Source: CAYNKA01 sp964397655 (GTDB lineage Bacteria; Spirochaetota; Spirochaetia; DTKZ01). Taken from it: a stretch of 64,000 nt of DNA. Position numbers and translations under genes: made by a program. Each line of letters starts with the position of its first letter. Position 1 is the first letter of the stretch. Positions 53,953-61,660 of the stretch are shown one piece after another. The stretch spans positions 1 through 64,000 of the forward strand of contig CAYNKA010000005.1 of the NCBI GenBank assembly GCA_964397655.1. Direction: 5' to 3'. The notes beneath the pieces are model-generated. The model saw only the letters and a list, made by a program, of their open reading frames with translations. It made no database searches and was not told where the DNA came from.

Positions 53953-54437
53953 GGCCGCACGTATTCCAGCTCTTTGAGCAGGGAGGCGAGGAGATGGAGC
54001 CTTTCCCCTATGATTTCGTCGTCGCGGTGAAGGCAGTCGTCGAACAGTTTCACGTCCTCTTCCAGGAAAGGATTATCACGGCACAGCGCGACGTTCATCG
54101 CCGCGCCTTGGAGGGGCAGGCGGTCGATCTTCGTTTCCGTATCGTCCCCCTCGAGCCGATACCGCTCCTTGAAGTAGAGCCTCGATCTGACGATGAGGAT
54201 GGCGAGGTCGAGGACCCGGTGCAGCGGCAGTTCCTCGGACTGCCGGGACCATTTTTCCCCGGTATGCCGCCAGACCTTGGCGGAAATATCCACCCTCCCC
54301 CGGTCGTTCCACTGCGCGAGACCGAGGGAGAGTCCCTTCGCATCGGACCCCGGCGCGTACCTGCCATCCACCTTGTTGTAGTTTTCCGAGACTATGACGG
54401 GCTTGTGCTTGAGACCCGTTGGAATCGACATTTCCAT
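53949..54437 (-). CDS. DUF6530-like protein
   Basis: 162 residues, soluble. It resembles a conserved domain of unknown function (DUF6530) by LKHKPVIVSENYNKVDGRYAPGSDAKGLSLGLAQWNDRGRVDISAKVWRHT, a recall-based assignment. AGGAGG precedes the ATG at 54437. It is the first gene of a coupled pair with a WYL regulator and has a good promoter. Confidence 0.75.
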   Translation of the reverse strand: MEMSIPTGLKHKPVIVSENYNKVDGRYAPGSDAKGLSLGLAQWNDRGRVDISAKVWRHTGEKWSRQSEELPLHRVLDLAILIVRSRLYFKERYRLEGDDTETKIDRLPLQGAAMNVALCRDNPFLEEDVKLFDDCLHRDDEIIGERLHLLASLLKELEYVRP

Positions 54438-54462
54438 TTCATCCTCCTGTCGTATCGAATCA

Positions 54463-54491
54463 AATATGCAGTTATTTAGTAATTTAGTCAA
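54463..54491 (-). promoter_or_regulatory. Promoter of the DUF6530-WYL operon
   Basis: Minus-strand TTGACT (54486-54491), a 17-bp spacer and CATATT (54463-54468), in a strikingly AT-rich divergent region. Confidence 0.6.
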
Positions 54492-54526
54492 TTAGTAATT
54501 GCTCTTGGACAGCAACTAAAAAATGC

Positions 54527-54554
54527 TTGACAAACCGATCGACGTCTTTAATAA
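54527..54554 (+). promoter_or_regulatory. Promoter of the XRE-cupin/LeuCD operon
   Basis: TTGACA (54527-54532), a 16-bp spacer and TAATAA (54549-54554), back to back with the divergent promoter at 54463-54491. Confidence 0.55.
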
Positions 54555-54573
54555 TAATTAAGAGGTTTAACTT

Positions 54574-55158
54574 TTGCTTAAGAATACGAATTATTTCTTC
54601 GGCGACAAGTTGCGGAAGATACGCGAACAGAAGAAAATCACCTTGAAGGGGCTCGCCGAACGGATAGGCGTGAGCGAGAGCTTCATCTCCCAGATCGAAC
54701 GCAACAAGGTATCCCCCTCCATAGATACGCTCCTCGCCCTGGCCGAGGAACTCGAGGTCGATCTCGATTTCCTGTTCAGGGACTATAAAAGGCCGCGAAG
54801 GGCCACGATCATCAAGGAACGGGACCGCGGCAGGCTGTATCGCGAGGGGGTGACCTACGAGCAGCTTTCCGTACTCGCCGACGGTGAAGAACAGCACGCC
54901 CTCGAAGCGGTCATGCTGATCGTGGAACCCGGGAAGGAAAAGGGGAGCAAGGATTTCGGACACGAGGGACGGGAACTCGGAATCATGCTCGCCGGAGAAG
55001 GAAAGCTCTTCTACGGCGACGCGGAATACCCGATCGAAGCCGGAGACAGCGTGAGCTTCGCGGCGGACATCCCTCACGCGCTGAGAAACACCGGAGACCG
55101 CCCGTTGCGGGCGATCTGGATAATCAACCCACCGAAACGGGATTATTTCATCGGATAG
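54574..55158 (+). CDS. XRE-family regulator with cupin domain
   Basis: 194 residues. HTH_3 at ~8-65 (LRKIREQKKITLKGLAERIGVSESFISQIERNKVSPSIDTLLALAEELEV), then a cupin_2 sensor at ~110-185 (HEGRELGIMLAGEGKLFYGDAEYPIEAGDSVSFAADIPHALRN). Such proteins sense small molecules and control adjacent metabolic genes. The start codon is TTG with AGAGG upstream. The dehydratase large subunit begins 12 nt later, so it is probably autoregulated together with its targets. Confidence 0.9.
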   Translation: MLKNTNYFFGDKLRKIREQKKITLKGLAERIGVSESFISQIERNKVSPSIDTLLALAEELEVDLDFLFRDYKRPRRATIIKERDRGRLYREGVTYEQLSVLADGEEQHALEAVMLIVEPGKEKGSKDFGHEGRELGIMLAGEGKLFYGDAEYPIEAGDSVSFAADIPHALRNTGDRPLRAIWIINPPKRDYFIG

Positions 55159-55170
55159 AGGAGGCAATCC

Positions 55171-56457
55171 ATGGGAAAGACCACGGCGGAAAAAATCTTC
55201 GAAACCCACGTGGTGGACAACCCCTTCGCGGACGTCCAGGTCCTGAAGCTCGACGCGGTGTTCTGCCACGAGATCACCACGCCGATCGCGATCAACGACC
55301 TCGTCGCGCGCGGGATGGACAGGGTATTCGACAAGTCGAAGATCAAGGTCGTCATCGACCACGTAAGCCCCGCGAAGGACTCGAACACCGCCCTGCAGGG
55401 GAAAATTCTCCGAGACTGGGCGCGCAGGCACGGGATAAAGGACTTCTTCGACATCGGAAGGAACGGAGTCTGCCACGCGATCTTTCCGGAGAAGGGTTTC
55501 GTGCGTCCGGGCTACACCGTCATCATGGGCGACTCGCACACCTGCACGCACGGGGCCTTCGGGGCCTTCGCGGCCGGCGTCGGGACCACCGACCTCGAGG
55601 TCGGCGTCCTGAAAGGCGTCTGCGCCTTCCGCAAGCCGGCGACCATGAAGATCGAACTCGTCGGCAAGCTCCGCCCCGGAGTCTTCGCAAAGGACGTCAT
55701 ACTCGCCGTGATCGCGAAGATCGGCGTCAACGGCGCGACCGACAAGGTCATCGAATTCCACGGCGAGGTCGTAGACTCGCTCTCCATGGAATCGCGCATG
55801 ACGCTCTGCAACATGGCGGTCGAGGCGGGAGCCACGAGCGGCATCTGTCAGCCGGACATGACCACCGTGGATTACCTCTGGCACGCGATCGGCGCCGAGT
55901 TCCCCTCGAAGGAGGCGGCGCTCGCCGAATACTCGAAATGGAAGGCCGATCCGGACGCAAAATACGAAAAGTCAGTCCGGATCGACGTCTCGGGCCTCGA
56001 GCCCATGGCGACCTTCGGCTTCAAGCCCGACGAATCGAAGCCGGTCCGGGAGCTCGATGGAACGAAGGTGGACCAGGTCTATATCGGTTCCTGCACGAAC
56101 GGCAGGTACGAGGACCTCGTCGCCGCGGCGGGGATCGTCAAGGGGAAGACCGTCCATCCCATGGTCAGGGCCGTCCTCGCGCCTGCCACGCCCGAGGTCT
56201 ACTCCAAGGCCCTCGAGAACGGCCTCATCAAGATATTCCTGGACGCTGGCTTCTGCGTGACGAACCCGACCTGCGGCGCCTGTCTCGGCATGTCGAACGG
56301 AGTGCTCGCGCCGGGCGAGGTCTGCGCCTCTACGACGAACCGGAATTTCAACGGCCGCATGGGAAAAGGCGGCATGGTCCATCTCATGAGTCCGGCCACC
56401 GCGGCGGCCGCGGCCATCGCGGGCCACATCACCAACTCGCCCCTGTACCGGGCGTGA
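55171..56457 (+). CDS. LeuC/homoaconitase-type dehydratase, large subunit
   Basis: 428 residues, aconitase superfamily with a [4Fe-4S] cluster: GDSHTCTHGAFGAFAAGVGTTD, YIGSCTNGRYED and NPTCGACLGMSNGVLAPGE hold the cluster cysteines and active-site loops. The compact length matches the LeuC/HacA/DmdA group (~420). It isomerises or dehydrates a 2- or 3-alkylmalate: 3-isopropylmalate (leucine), homocitrate or 2,3-dimethylmalate. The substrate is undecided, since no leuA/leuB is nearby and a cupin regulator leads the operon. Confidence 0.88.
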   Translation: MGKTTAEKIFETHVVDNPFADVQVLKLDAVFCHEITTPIAINDLVARGMDRVFDKSKIKVVIDHVSPAKDSNTALQGKILRDWARRHGIKDFFDIGRNGVCHAIFPEKGFVRPGYTVIMGDSHTCTHGAFGAFAAGVGTTDLEVGVLKGVCAFRKPATMKIELVGKLRPGVFAKDVILAVIAKIGVNGATDKVIEFHGEVVDSLSMESRMTLCNMAVEAGATSGICQPDMTTVDYLWHAIGAEFPSKEAALAEYSKWKADPDAKYEKSVRIDVSGLEPMATFGFKPDESKPVRELDGTKVDQVYIGSCTNGRYEDLVAAAGIVKGKTVHPMVRAVLAPATPEVYSKALENGLIKIFLDAGFCVTNPTCGACLGMSNGVLAPGEVCASTTNRNFNGRMGKGGMVHLMSPATAAAAAIAGHITNSPLYRA

Positions 56458-56471
56458 CGGAGGAGGAATCC

Positions 56472-56993
56472 ATGAAGACCTTCAACGGAAAAGTCCTTTT
56501 TCTCGACCGATCCGACATCAATACCGACGAGATCATTCCCGCGAAATACCTCACCGAGAACTCGAAGGAAGCCCTGAAGCCTCACCTGCTCGAGGACCTC
56601 AAGATCGACGGCTTCGACCCGAAGGACGCGGCGGGGAAACAGGTCGTGATCTCCAGAGCGAACTTCGGCTGCGGCTCGTCCCGCGAGCACGCACCTTGGG
56701 CTTTCGAGGTCAACGGCATCAACCTCGTCGTAGCCGAGAATTTCGCCAGAATTTTCCGCCAGAACATGTTCAACTGCGGCATGATGGCCGTCGAGCTTCC
56801 GGCCGAGGCGATCCGGGAGATCTTCTCCCAGTTCGGCGGAGCCGAAGCCGTCGTCTCCGTCGACGTCGACGGGAACTCCCTGGTCATCCGCGGAAGGGGA
56901 AAGGAGAAGGCCTACTCCTACAAAATCTCCGAGTTCGACAAGACCCTCGTAAAGTCGGGCGGGTGGGTCGGATTCGCCGATTCCCGCTACTGA
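56472..56993 (+). CDS. LeuD-type dehydratase, small subunit
   Basis: 173 residues, swivel domain partner of the preceding large subunit. DRSDINTDEIIPAKYLTENSKEAL and NFGCGSSREHAPWAF are diagnostic. It starts 14 nt after the large subunit with AGGAGG and is followed by a strong terminator. Confidence 0.92.
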   Translation: MKTFNGKVLFLDRSDINTDEIIPAKYLTENSKEALKPHLLEDLKIDGFDPKDAAGKQVVISRANFGCGSSREHAPWAFEVNGINLVVAENFARIFRQNMFNCGMMAVELPAEAIREIFSQFGGAEAVVSVDVDGNSLVIRGRGKEKAYSYKISEFDKTLVKSGGWVGFADSRY

Positions 56994-57010
56994 CAGAGGG
57001 CCGAGAAACG

Positions 57011-57046
57011 AACAGGCCGGCCCGGGATCGGGCCGGCCTGTTTTTT
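57011..57046 (+). terminator. Rho-independent terminator of the dehydratase operon
   Basis: A perfect 13-bp stem (ACAGGCCGGCCCG / CGGGCCGGCCTGT) with loop GGAT, followed by six T. Confidence 0.92.
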
Positions 57047-57058
57047 CGCCGCCTGGAT

Positions 57059-57307
57059 TCAGCGTCTTCCGAGGAAGACGGCCGCCAGGAATCCCGCGAC
57101 CGCCCCGACCCCGCCGGAGATCAGGATGTTCGTTCGAATCGTCCCGATCCCGACGACGGCCCCGGCGAATTTATCCAGCAGGCCCTGCGCCGGAACCAGG
57201 ATATTGAGCGGGTTTATGTACCCCCCTCCCGCCTTCGCGAAAATGAAGTAGCCGACCACGAGGCCGGCGAGCGCTCCGATGATGATGAACCGCACGGTTT
57301 TCGTCAT
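57059..57307 (-). CDS. Small membrane protein, unknown function
   Basis: 82 residues with two hydrophobic helices (VRFIIIGALAGLVVGYFIFA and ILISGGVGAVAGFLAAVFLG) separated by a loop. GAGGAGG precedes the ATG. The small size and glycine-rich helices suggest a membrane partner or pore-like protein; no family recognised. Confidence 0.65.
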   Translation of the reverse strand: MTKTVRFIIIGALAGLVVGYFIFAKAGGGYINPLNILVPAQGLLDKFAGAVVGIGTIRTNILISGGVGAVAGFLAAVFLGRR

Positions 57308-57546
57308 TTCGTTTTCCTCCTCTCGGATGAAGGAAGCTTAGAACTCCGCAAGCGATTGCGCAAGTCCGGACGCAGGACCTTCCCGGGCATGCCGGAACAT
57401 GGACCGGACCGGAGGGATTTTAAACGACGCGGTTCTTCGGGTACCGCAGCCTCCGGGCTTGTCGATTTCCATAATAATATGAACGATATGGATTTAGTCC
57501 ATTTCATCCAAGGCCGGACCTACGAAAAGCGGCGGTTATAATTTTA

Positions 57547-57575
57547 TTGACGACGGATTCGTTCCGGCATAGAGT
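57547..57575 (+). promoter_or_regulatory. Promoter of the four-helix membrane protein gene
   Basis: TTGACG (57547-57552), a 17-bp spacer and TAGAGT (57570-57575). Initiation near 57582 excludes the ATG at 57580 as start and supports the GTG at 57601. The rest of the 57308-57600 gap shows only a short palindrome at 57488-57502. Confidence 0.5.
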
Positions 57576-57600
57576 GGATATGAGAATGAAGGAGAGTTCC

Positions 57601-58533
57601 GTGACAACAATTTCGAAAGAGAAGCAGAACGAGCTCGTCCTGCTCAACGGTTCACCGAAAGCGTTTCTGGTCTCCGGTCTCATCACCGCGAGCATCGTGA
57701 CGATACCGATCGCGGCGTTCCTCGCGGCGGTATACCTCAGCGTTCCGAGCCTTCCCTCCTACGCGGCAACGACTCTCGTCGTTTTCCTGCTGACGTTCGT
57801 CGCCGGCTACGCCCTGCGCCTCGAATCCCGCCTCATAGCCGCGAACAGGCTCACCACGAGCCTTCCTATCTTCACTTCGGCCTCATTCGTCGTATGGGGA
57901 GCCGTCTTCTTCATCCTGTATCTCGGCAACCCCGACGCGCTGGGATTCAGGGAACTCATAGCCGCATTCTTCGCATTTCCCCTCCTCGTAACTTTCGCGG
58001 TCGCCTTCCTGTATTCCTTCGTCGTGCATCGCGTCTTCTTCGGAGCACTTTCCAGGATGGTTTCCTTCGATTACATCGAGCGGTATTACCGGGACGAGTT
58101 CAACGAGAAACTGTCGGCGACCTGGGACTCGGTCCGCCGCTACAGCGGGAAACTCTCCATGCTTCTCGTCGAGTTCTCCTATTCCCACGCTGCCGGTCAG
58201 CAGAAGGGCAAACCGGACCACGAGGCGATCGAAATCATGGACAAGCTCTCGGAACTCGTCCGGAAAAGAATCCGAGGCTCGGACGAGACGGGAATCAAGT
58301 CTCAGAACGTGATCTGGGTCCTTCTGTACCGTACTTCGGTCGAGGACGCGGAGGTTCCGAAGAACAGGCTTTTCAAGGAATTCGAGACCTCCCCCGACCT
58401 TTCCGCCCTGCGGGAGCGGAACCTGCTCAAGGTCGCGAGATCTTCGCTCGTGGAGATGACGGAGGACATGAAGGCGCCCTCCGATCTTGCGGACAAGGCC
58501 GTCCGCGAACTGGAAGCCGCGGCGAAGGTTTAA
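57601..58533 (+). CDS. Membrane protein with cytoplasmic domain, unknown function
   Basis: 310 residues from GTG (AAGGAG 7 nt upstream). Four membrane helices at ~20-155, then a ~155-residue cytoplasmic region that begins SRMVSFDYIERYYRDEFNEKLSATWDSVRRYSGKLSMLLVEFSY, with the spacing of a GGDEF-like fold but without GGDEF residues; it could be a degenerate signalling domain. No family assigned. It overlaps the convergent GGDEF-PilZ gene by 4 nt. Confidence 0.65.
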   Translation: MTTISKEKQNELVLLNGSPKAFLVSGLITASIVTIPIAAFLAAVYLSVPSLPSYAATTLVVFLLTFVAGYALRLESRLIAANRLTTSLPIFTSASFVVWGAVFFILYLGNPDALGFRELIAAFFAFPLLVTFAVAFLYSFVVHRVFFGALSRMVSFDYIERYYRDEFNEKLSATWDSVRRYSGKLSMLLVEFSYSHAAGQQKGKPDHEAIEIMDKLSELVRKRIRGSDETGIKSQNVIWVLLYRTSVEDAEVPKNRLFKEFETSPDLSALRERNLLKVARSSLVEMTEDMKAPSDLADKAVRELEAAAKV

Positions 58534-59675
58534 GGCCCGGGGGCCGCCGCGTCCTTCTTCTGCACGAAAAGGCCCGAAGAGACCGCGTGGAAGAGCTGCG
58601 GGTCGTTCTTCGCGCAGTACGTCACGCCGAGCGTATAGCGCTTGGACTGACCGGGCCGTTCCAGCCAAACGATCTTCGAGCGGATGTTGTATACGCGTTC
58701 GCCGTCTTCGACGTAGAACCTCAGGCTTATTTCCTGCCCTTCCTTAGGTTCCCAATCCGTATCCATGGCGAGACCGCTCAATGAGATGTTCTTCACGGTC
58801 CCGCCGTACAGGTTCCCGTGCCCGACCTCGAAGGAAAGCGGCATGACCGAGACGTATCGCTTGCTCTCCCGCCTTCCCTCCTGCAGCACGATCACGCGGT
58901 TCTTCCCATTGACCTTCGCCTCGTACAGCCCTCTGTCCGCGGACTGCAGGAGGTCTTCCACCGAATCGCCGTGGCGGGGAAAGCTCGCGATGCCTCCGGA
59001 AAAGGTCACCTTGATGTCCTGCTCGAAGCGGTTGTTTTTCATTCCCGCGGTCAACCTGTCGGCGAAGATGACCGCACCCTCGGTGTCGGTCTGGGGAAGC
59101 AGCACGACGAACTCCTCGCCTCCGAAACGCGCTGCGCAATCCTCGGTGCGGAGGTTCTTGAAGAGGACGTCGGCCGTGCCCTTGAGCACCTCGTCGCCGG
59201 CGGTGTGGCCGTAGGAGTCGTTGATCCGCTTGAAATCGTCGAGATCGATGTACAGGATGGAAAAGGGGAAACCGTACCTCCTCGACCTCATCTGCTCCTT
59301 TTCCGCGGCGGTCTCGAAGTAACGGCGGTTGAACAGGCCCGTGAGGGGATCCTTCGAACTCTGGGCGAGGAGCTGCTCGTAACGTTCCCACTCGACGAGC
59401 CTGGATGGCTTGAGAAGGGGCTTGATGTGGAGCAGATAATCGATGGCGCTCACTCGGAAACCGACGGGCCGTCCCACGACCTCGCCCATGAGCGCGGCGT
59501 GTTCCTTTATTTCCCGGAACAGAGCCCGCGCCTCGGACTCCTTGAGCTCGAGGTCCCACAGGCTGCGGAAGAAATCCGAAAAACCGTACTCTTTCGCGAA
59601 GCATCCCTTTTCAAGGGTCCTGAAAATGACGTCGGGCTGATCCTCCCATCCGCAGACTTCCCGAATTCTGTCCAT
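58530..59675 (-). CDS. GGDEF-PilZ fusion protein
   Basis: 381 residues. An N-terminal ~100-residue helical region, a GGDEF domain at ~105-265 with active site RFGGEEF, and a C-terminal PilZ domain at ~270-370 with RESKR and NISLSG motifs. A diguanylate cyclase joined to a c-di-GMP receptor suggests product sensing or local signalling. It follows the TelA gene (59680) on the same strand by 4 nt, so they may be one unit. Confidence 0.88.
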   Translation of the reverse strand: MDRIREVCGWEDQPDVIFRTLEKGCFAKEYGFSDFFRSLWDLELKESEARALFREIKEHAALMGEVVGRPVGFRVSAIDYLLHIKPLLKPSRLVEWERYEQLLAQSSKDPLTGLFNRRYFETAAEKEQMRSRRYGFPFSILYIDLDDFKRINDSYGHTAGDEVLKGTADVLFKNLRTEDCAARFGGEEFVVLLPQTDTEGAVIFADRLTAGMKNNRFEQDIKVTFSGGIASFPRHGDSVEDLLQSADRGLYEAKVNGKNRVIVLQEGRRESKRYVSVMPLSFEVGHGNLYGGTVKNISLSGLAMDTDWEPKEGQEISLRFYVEDGERVYNIRSKIVWLERPGQSKRYTLGVTYCAKNDPQLFHAVSSGLFVQKKDAAAPGP

Positions 59676-59679
59676 ACGC

Positions 59680-60762
59680 TCACCCCTGTGCCGTCTTGAG
59701 CCGGGCCTTGAGTTCGTTCTCCAGTTTCTGGAGCTCGACCTCCGCGGCCTTGCGTTTCTCCTTCCCTTCTTTCTGTATTCGTAGCGTCTCCTCGATGGTG
59801 GAAACGAGATCGTTGTTCACCTGCCTGAGAGTCTCGATTTCCACGATTCCCCGTTCCGATTCCCGGGCTACGCCTACGGTTCCCTCCTTCAGCATCTCGG
59901 AGTTCTTCTTCAAGAGCTCGTTCGTGGTGTCGGTCACCTGCCGCTGGAGATCGAGGGCCTTCTTCTGGCGGAAGAGGCTGATGGCGATCACGATCTGGTT
60001 CTTCCACAGAGGGATCGTCGTGAGGATGGAGCTCTGGATCTTCTCCACGAGAAGCTGGTCGTTGCTCTGGATGAGCCTGACTTGAGGCGCGGTCTGTATC
60101 GCGATCATCCGGGAGAGCTTCATGTCGTGGAGTTTCTTCTCGAAACGGACGAGGAGTTGATCGAAATCCCGGTACCGCTGGACGTCGGCTGGATCGTTCG
60201 AAGCGTCGGCCTTGGCCTTGAGCTCGGGAAGAACCTTGTCCCTCGCCTCGTCCAGCTTTATCTGACCCGCCGCGACGAGTATATCCAGTTCCTTGAGGTA
60301 TTCTAGGTTCTTCGAGTAATACGCGTCGAGAAGCGTTATGTCCTTGAGAAGATTCATCTTGGCCGTTTCGAGCTCCATGACGATCTTCTCTATCTGGACC
60401 GAGAGCTTTTCGTAGCGCGTTATGAATTTCTTGACCGAATCGACCAGGCCGCCCAGGATGGGGATCTTCGAAAGGAGGTTCCCTCCGCTCCCGAGGCTGC
60501 CGACGTCTATCTCCTTGACCCGGCCGAGAAGCCCGGTGAGGGCGTCGCCGACGTAGCCAGAGTCCTTCGTCCTCACTTCCCCGAGTACCGTATCGGCGAA
60601 ATTGGCGATCTTCGTCTGGGCGCCGACTCCGTATTGGATCGCTTCCTGTGAATCCGCGAGATTGATCCGCGAAGCGAGTTCCTTGGCCTGGGCCAAATCC
60701 TGCGGATCGAGCGTGGCGAGGTCCACTATCGGCCCCGCCTTCGCAGGGGACAAATCACCCAT
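59680..60762 (-). CDS. TelA-family toxic-anion resistance protein
   Basis: 360 residues, PF05816 (TelA/KlaA). Mostly helical, with the family core KFITRYEKLSVQIEKIVMELETAKMNLLKDI..YYSKNLEYLKELDILVAAG and the helix TIPLWKNQIVIAISLFRQKKALDLQRQVTDTTNELL. Linked to tellurite and cell-envelope stress tolerance; the mechanism is unclear. It overlaps the XpaC-like gene by 8 nt, a common pairing. Confidence 0.9.
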   Translation of the reverse strand: MGDLSPAKAGPIVDLATLDPQDLAQAKELASRINLADSQEAIQYGVGAQTKIANFADTVLGEVRTKDSGYVGDALTGLLGRVKEIDVGSLGSGGNLLSKIPILGGLVDSVKKFITRYEKLSVQIEKIVMELETAKMNLLKDITLLDAYYSKNLEYLKELDILVAAGQIKLDEARDKVLPELKAKADASNDPADVQRYRDFDQLLVRFEKKLHDMKLSRMIAIQTAPQVRLIQSNDQLLVEKIQSSILTTIPLWKNQIVIAISLFRQKKALDLQRQVTDTTNELLKKNSEMLKEGTVGVARESERGIVEIETLRQVNNDLVSTIEETLRIQKEGKEKRKAAEVELQKLENELKARLKTAQG

Positions 60763-61423
60763 TCGAACGTCCTCCTTTTTCGGCGTCTTCCGCCAAACCT
60801 TGCATCTTCATCGTCTTGTCGAGGACGGTAAGTTCCGCCTCCAGGTTCATCGCGTCGTTTTCGAGCAGGAGGGCGCGCTGTTTCCCGAAGGCGCTTTCTA
60901 TGGTTTCGAGCATTCCTTCGGCCTTGGCCAGGAGTGCCTCGATTTCGGGGCCCTTCGCCCTGTTCCGTCCCGAAAGCTCGGCGTATTGCCTCACGATCTT
61001 CAGGGTCGCGTCGAGGTAGTACGAGAGGAATTGACGCGCGGTCTTGATGTCCCTGGGGTCCCGCGCGATCTCATCGAGGACGAGCGAGGCCTGAGTCCTC
61101 ACCGCCTCCGCCTTTCTCCTAACGCCCTGGTCAAGGATGCTTCTCGCCGACTCACCGATCGCCTCGATTTTCTTCCTCGCCTCGTCCAGGGTCCGCTCGA
61201 TCATGGCCGGCGTCATCCCCTCGACCGAAACGTCGATGGTCTTCTTCCTCGGAGCGAGCAGGAAAATCCCCCCGAAGAAGCCCGCGACCGTGAGCGGAAC
61301 CACGACCCACCACGGAACCCCGAGAAGCAACAGAACCGCGGCGAGAATCCCGAGTCCGACGCTCCCGGAGAAAAAACGGGGGGCAGGAGCGTCTCCGCCC
61401 TTTTTTCGTCCGATCGTTCTCAT
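60755..61423 (-). CDS. XpaC-like membrane protein
   Basis: 222 residues from the ATG at 61423. Two N-terminal hydrophobic helices (SGSVGLGILAAVLLLLGVPWWVVVPLTVAGFFGGIFLL), then a helical region of the 5-bromo-4-chloroindolyl phosphate hydrolysis (XpaC) family, normally the partner of TelA. The annotated-type TTG at 61432 overlaps the -10 box and is not used. No Shine-Dalgarno, and the promoter start is ~2 nt from the ATG. Confidence 0.85.
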   Translation of the reverse strand: MRTIGRKKGGDAPAPRFFSGSVGLGILAAVLLLLGVPWWVVVPLTVAGFFGGIFLLAPRKKTIDVSVEGMTPAMIERTLDEARKKIEAIGESARSILDQGVRRKAEAVRTQASLVLDEIARDPRDIKTARQFLSYYLDATLKIVRQYAELSGRNRAKGPEIEALLAKAEGMLETIESAFGKQRALLLENDAMNLEAELTVLDKTMKMQGLAEDAEKGGRSNG

Positions 61424-61431
61424 GCTGAACA

Positions 61432-61460
61432 AGTATACAACAATTGCGATCTCTTTCCAA
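61432..61460 (-). promoter_or_regulatory. Promoter of xpaC-telA
   Basis: Minus-strand TTGGAA (61455-61460), a 17-bp spacer and TATACT (61432-61437). Initiation near 61425 leaves almost no leader before the ATG at 61423. Confidence 0.55.
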
Positions 61461-61593
61461 CACGCAAGCGGAGGCCGAGGCGCCGTACGGCGCTTCGCCT
61501 ACGGAAAGGCGAAGAGGGGCCGGATAGGAGTCGCCGGAACGGTATCGAGCATCTCAGAGGCGCCCGCCCCGGCCACCCTCCGCGGCCCTCCCG

Positions 61594-61622
61594 TTGCTTT
61601 TTCCGGAACGGACGTATACAAT
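61594..61622 (+). promoter_or_regulatory. Promoter of pfp
   Basis: TTGCTT (61594-61599), a 17-bp spacer and TACAAT (61617-61622), 38 nt upstream of the start. Confidence 0.5.
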
Positions 61623-61660
61623 CCGACGGAGAGAAACATCTGCCTGTGAAGGAGATAGAC

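Noticed and set aside
57488..57502. ATGGA-TTTAG-TCCAT palindrome
   Set aside because: Short, single copy and some 45 bp upstream of the nearest promoter; it may be chance.
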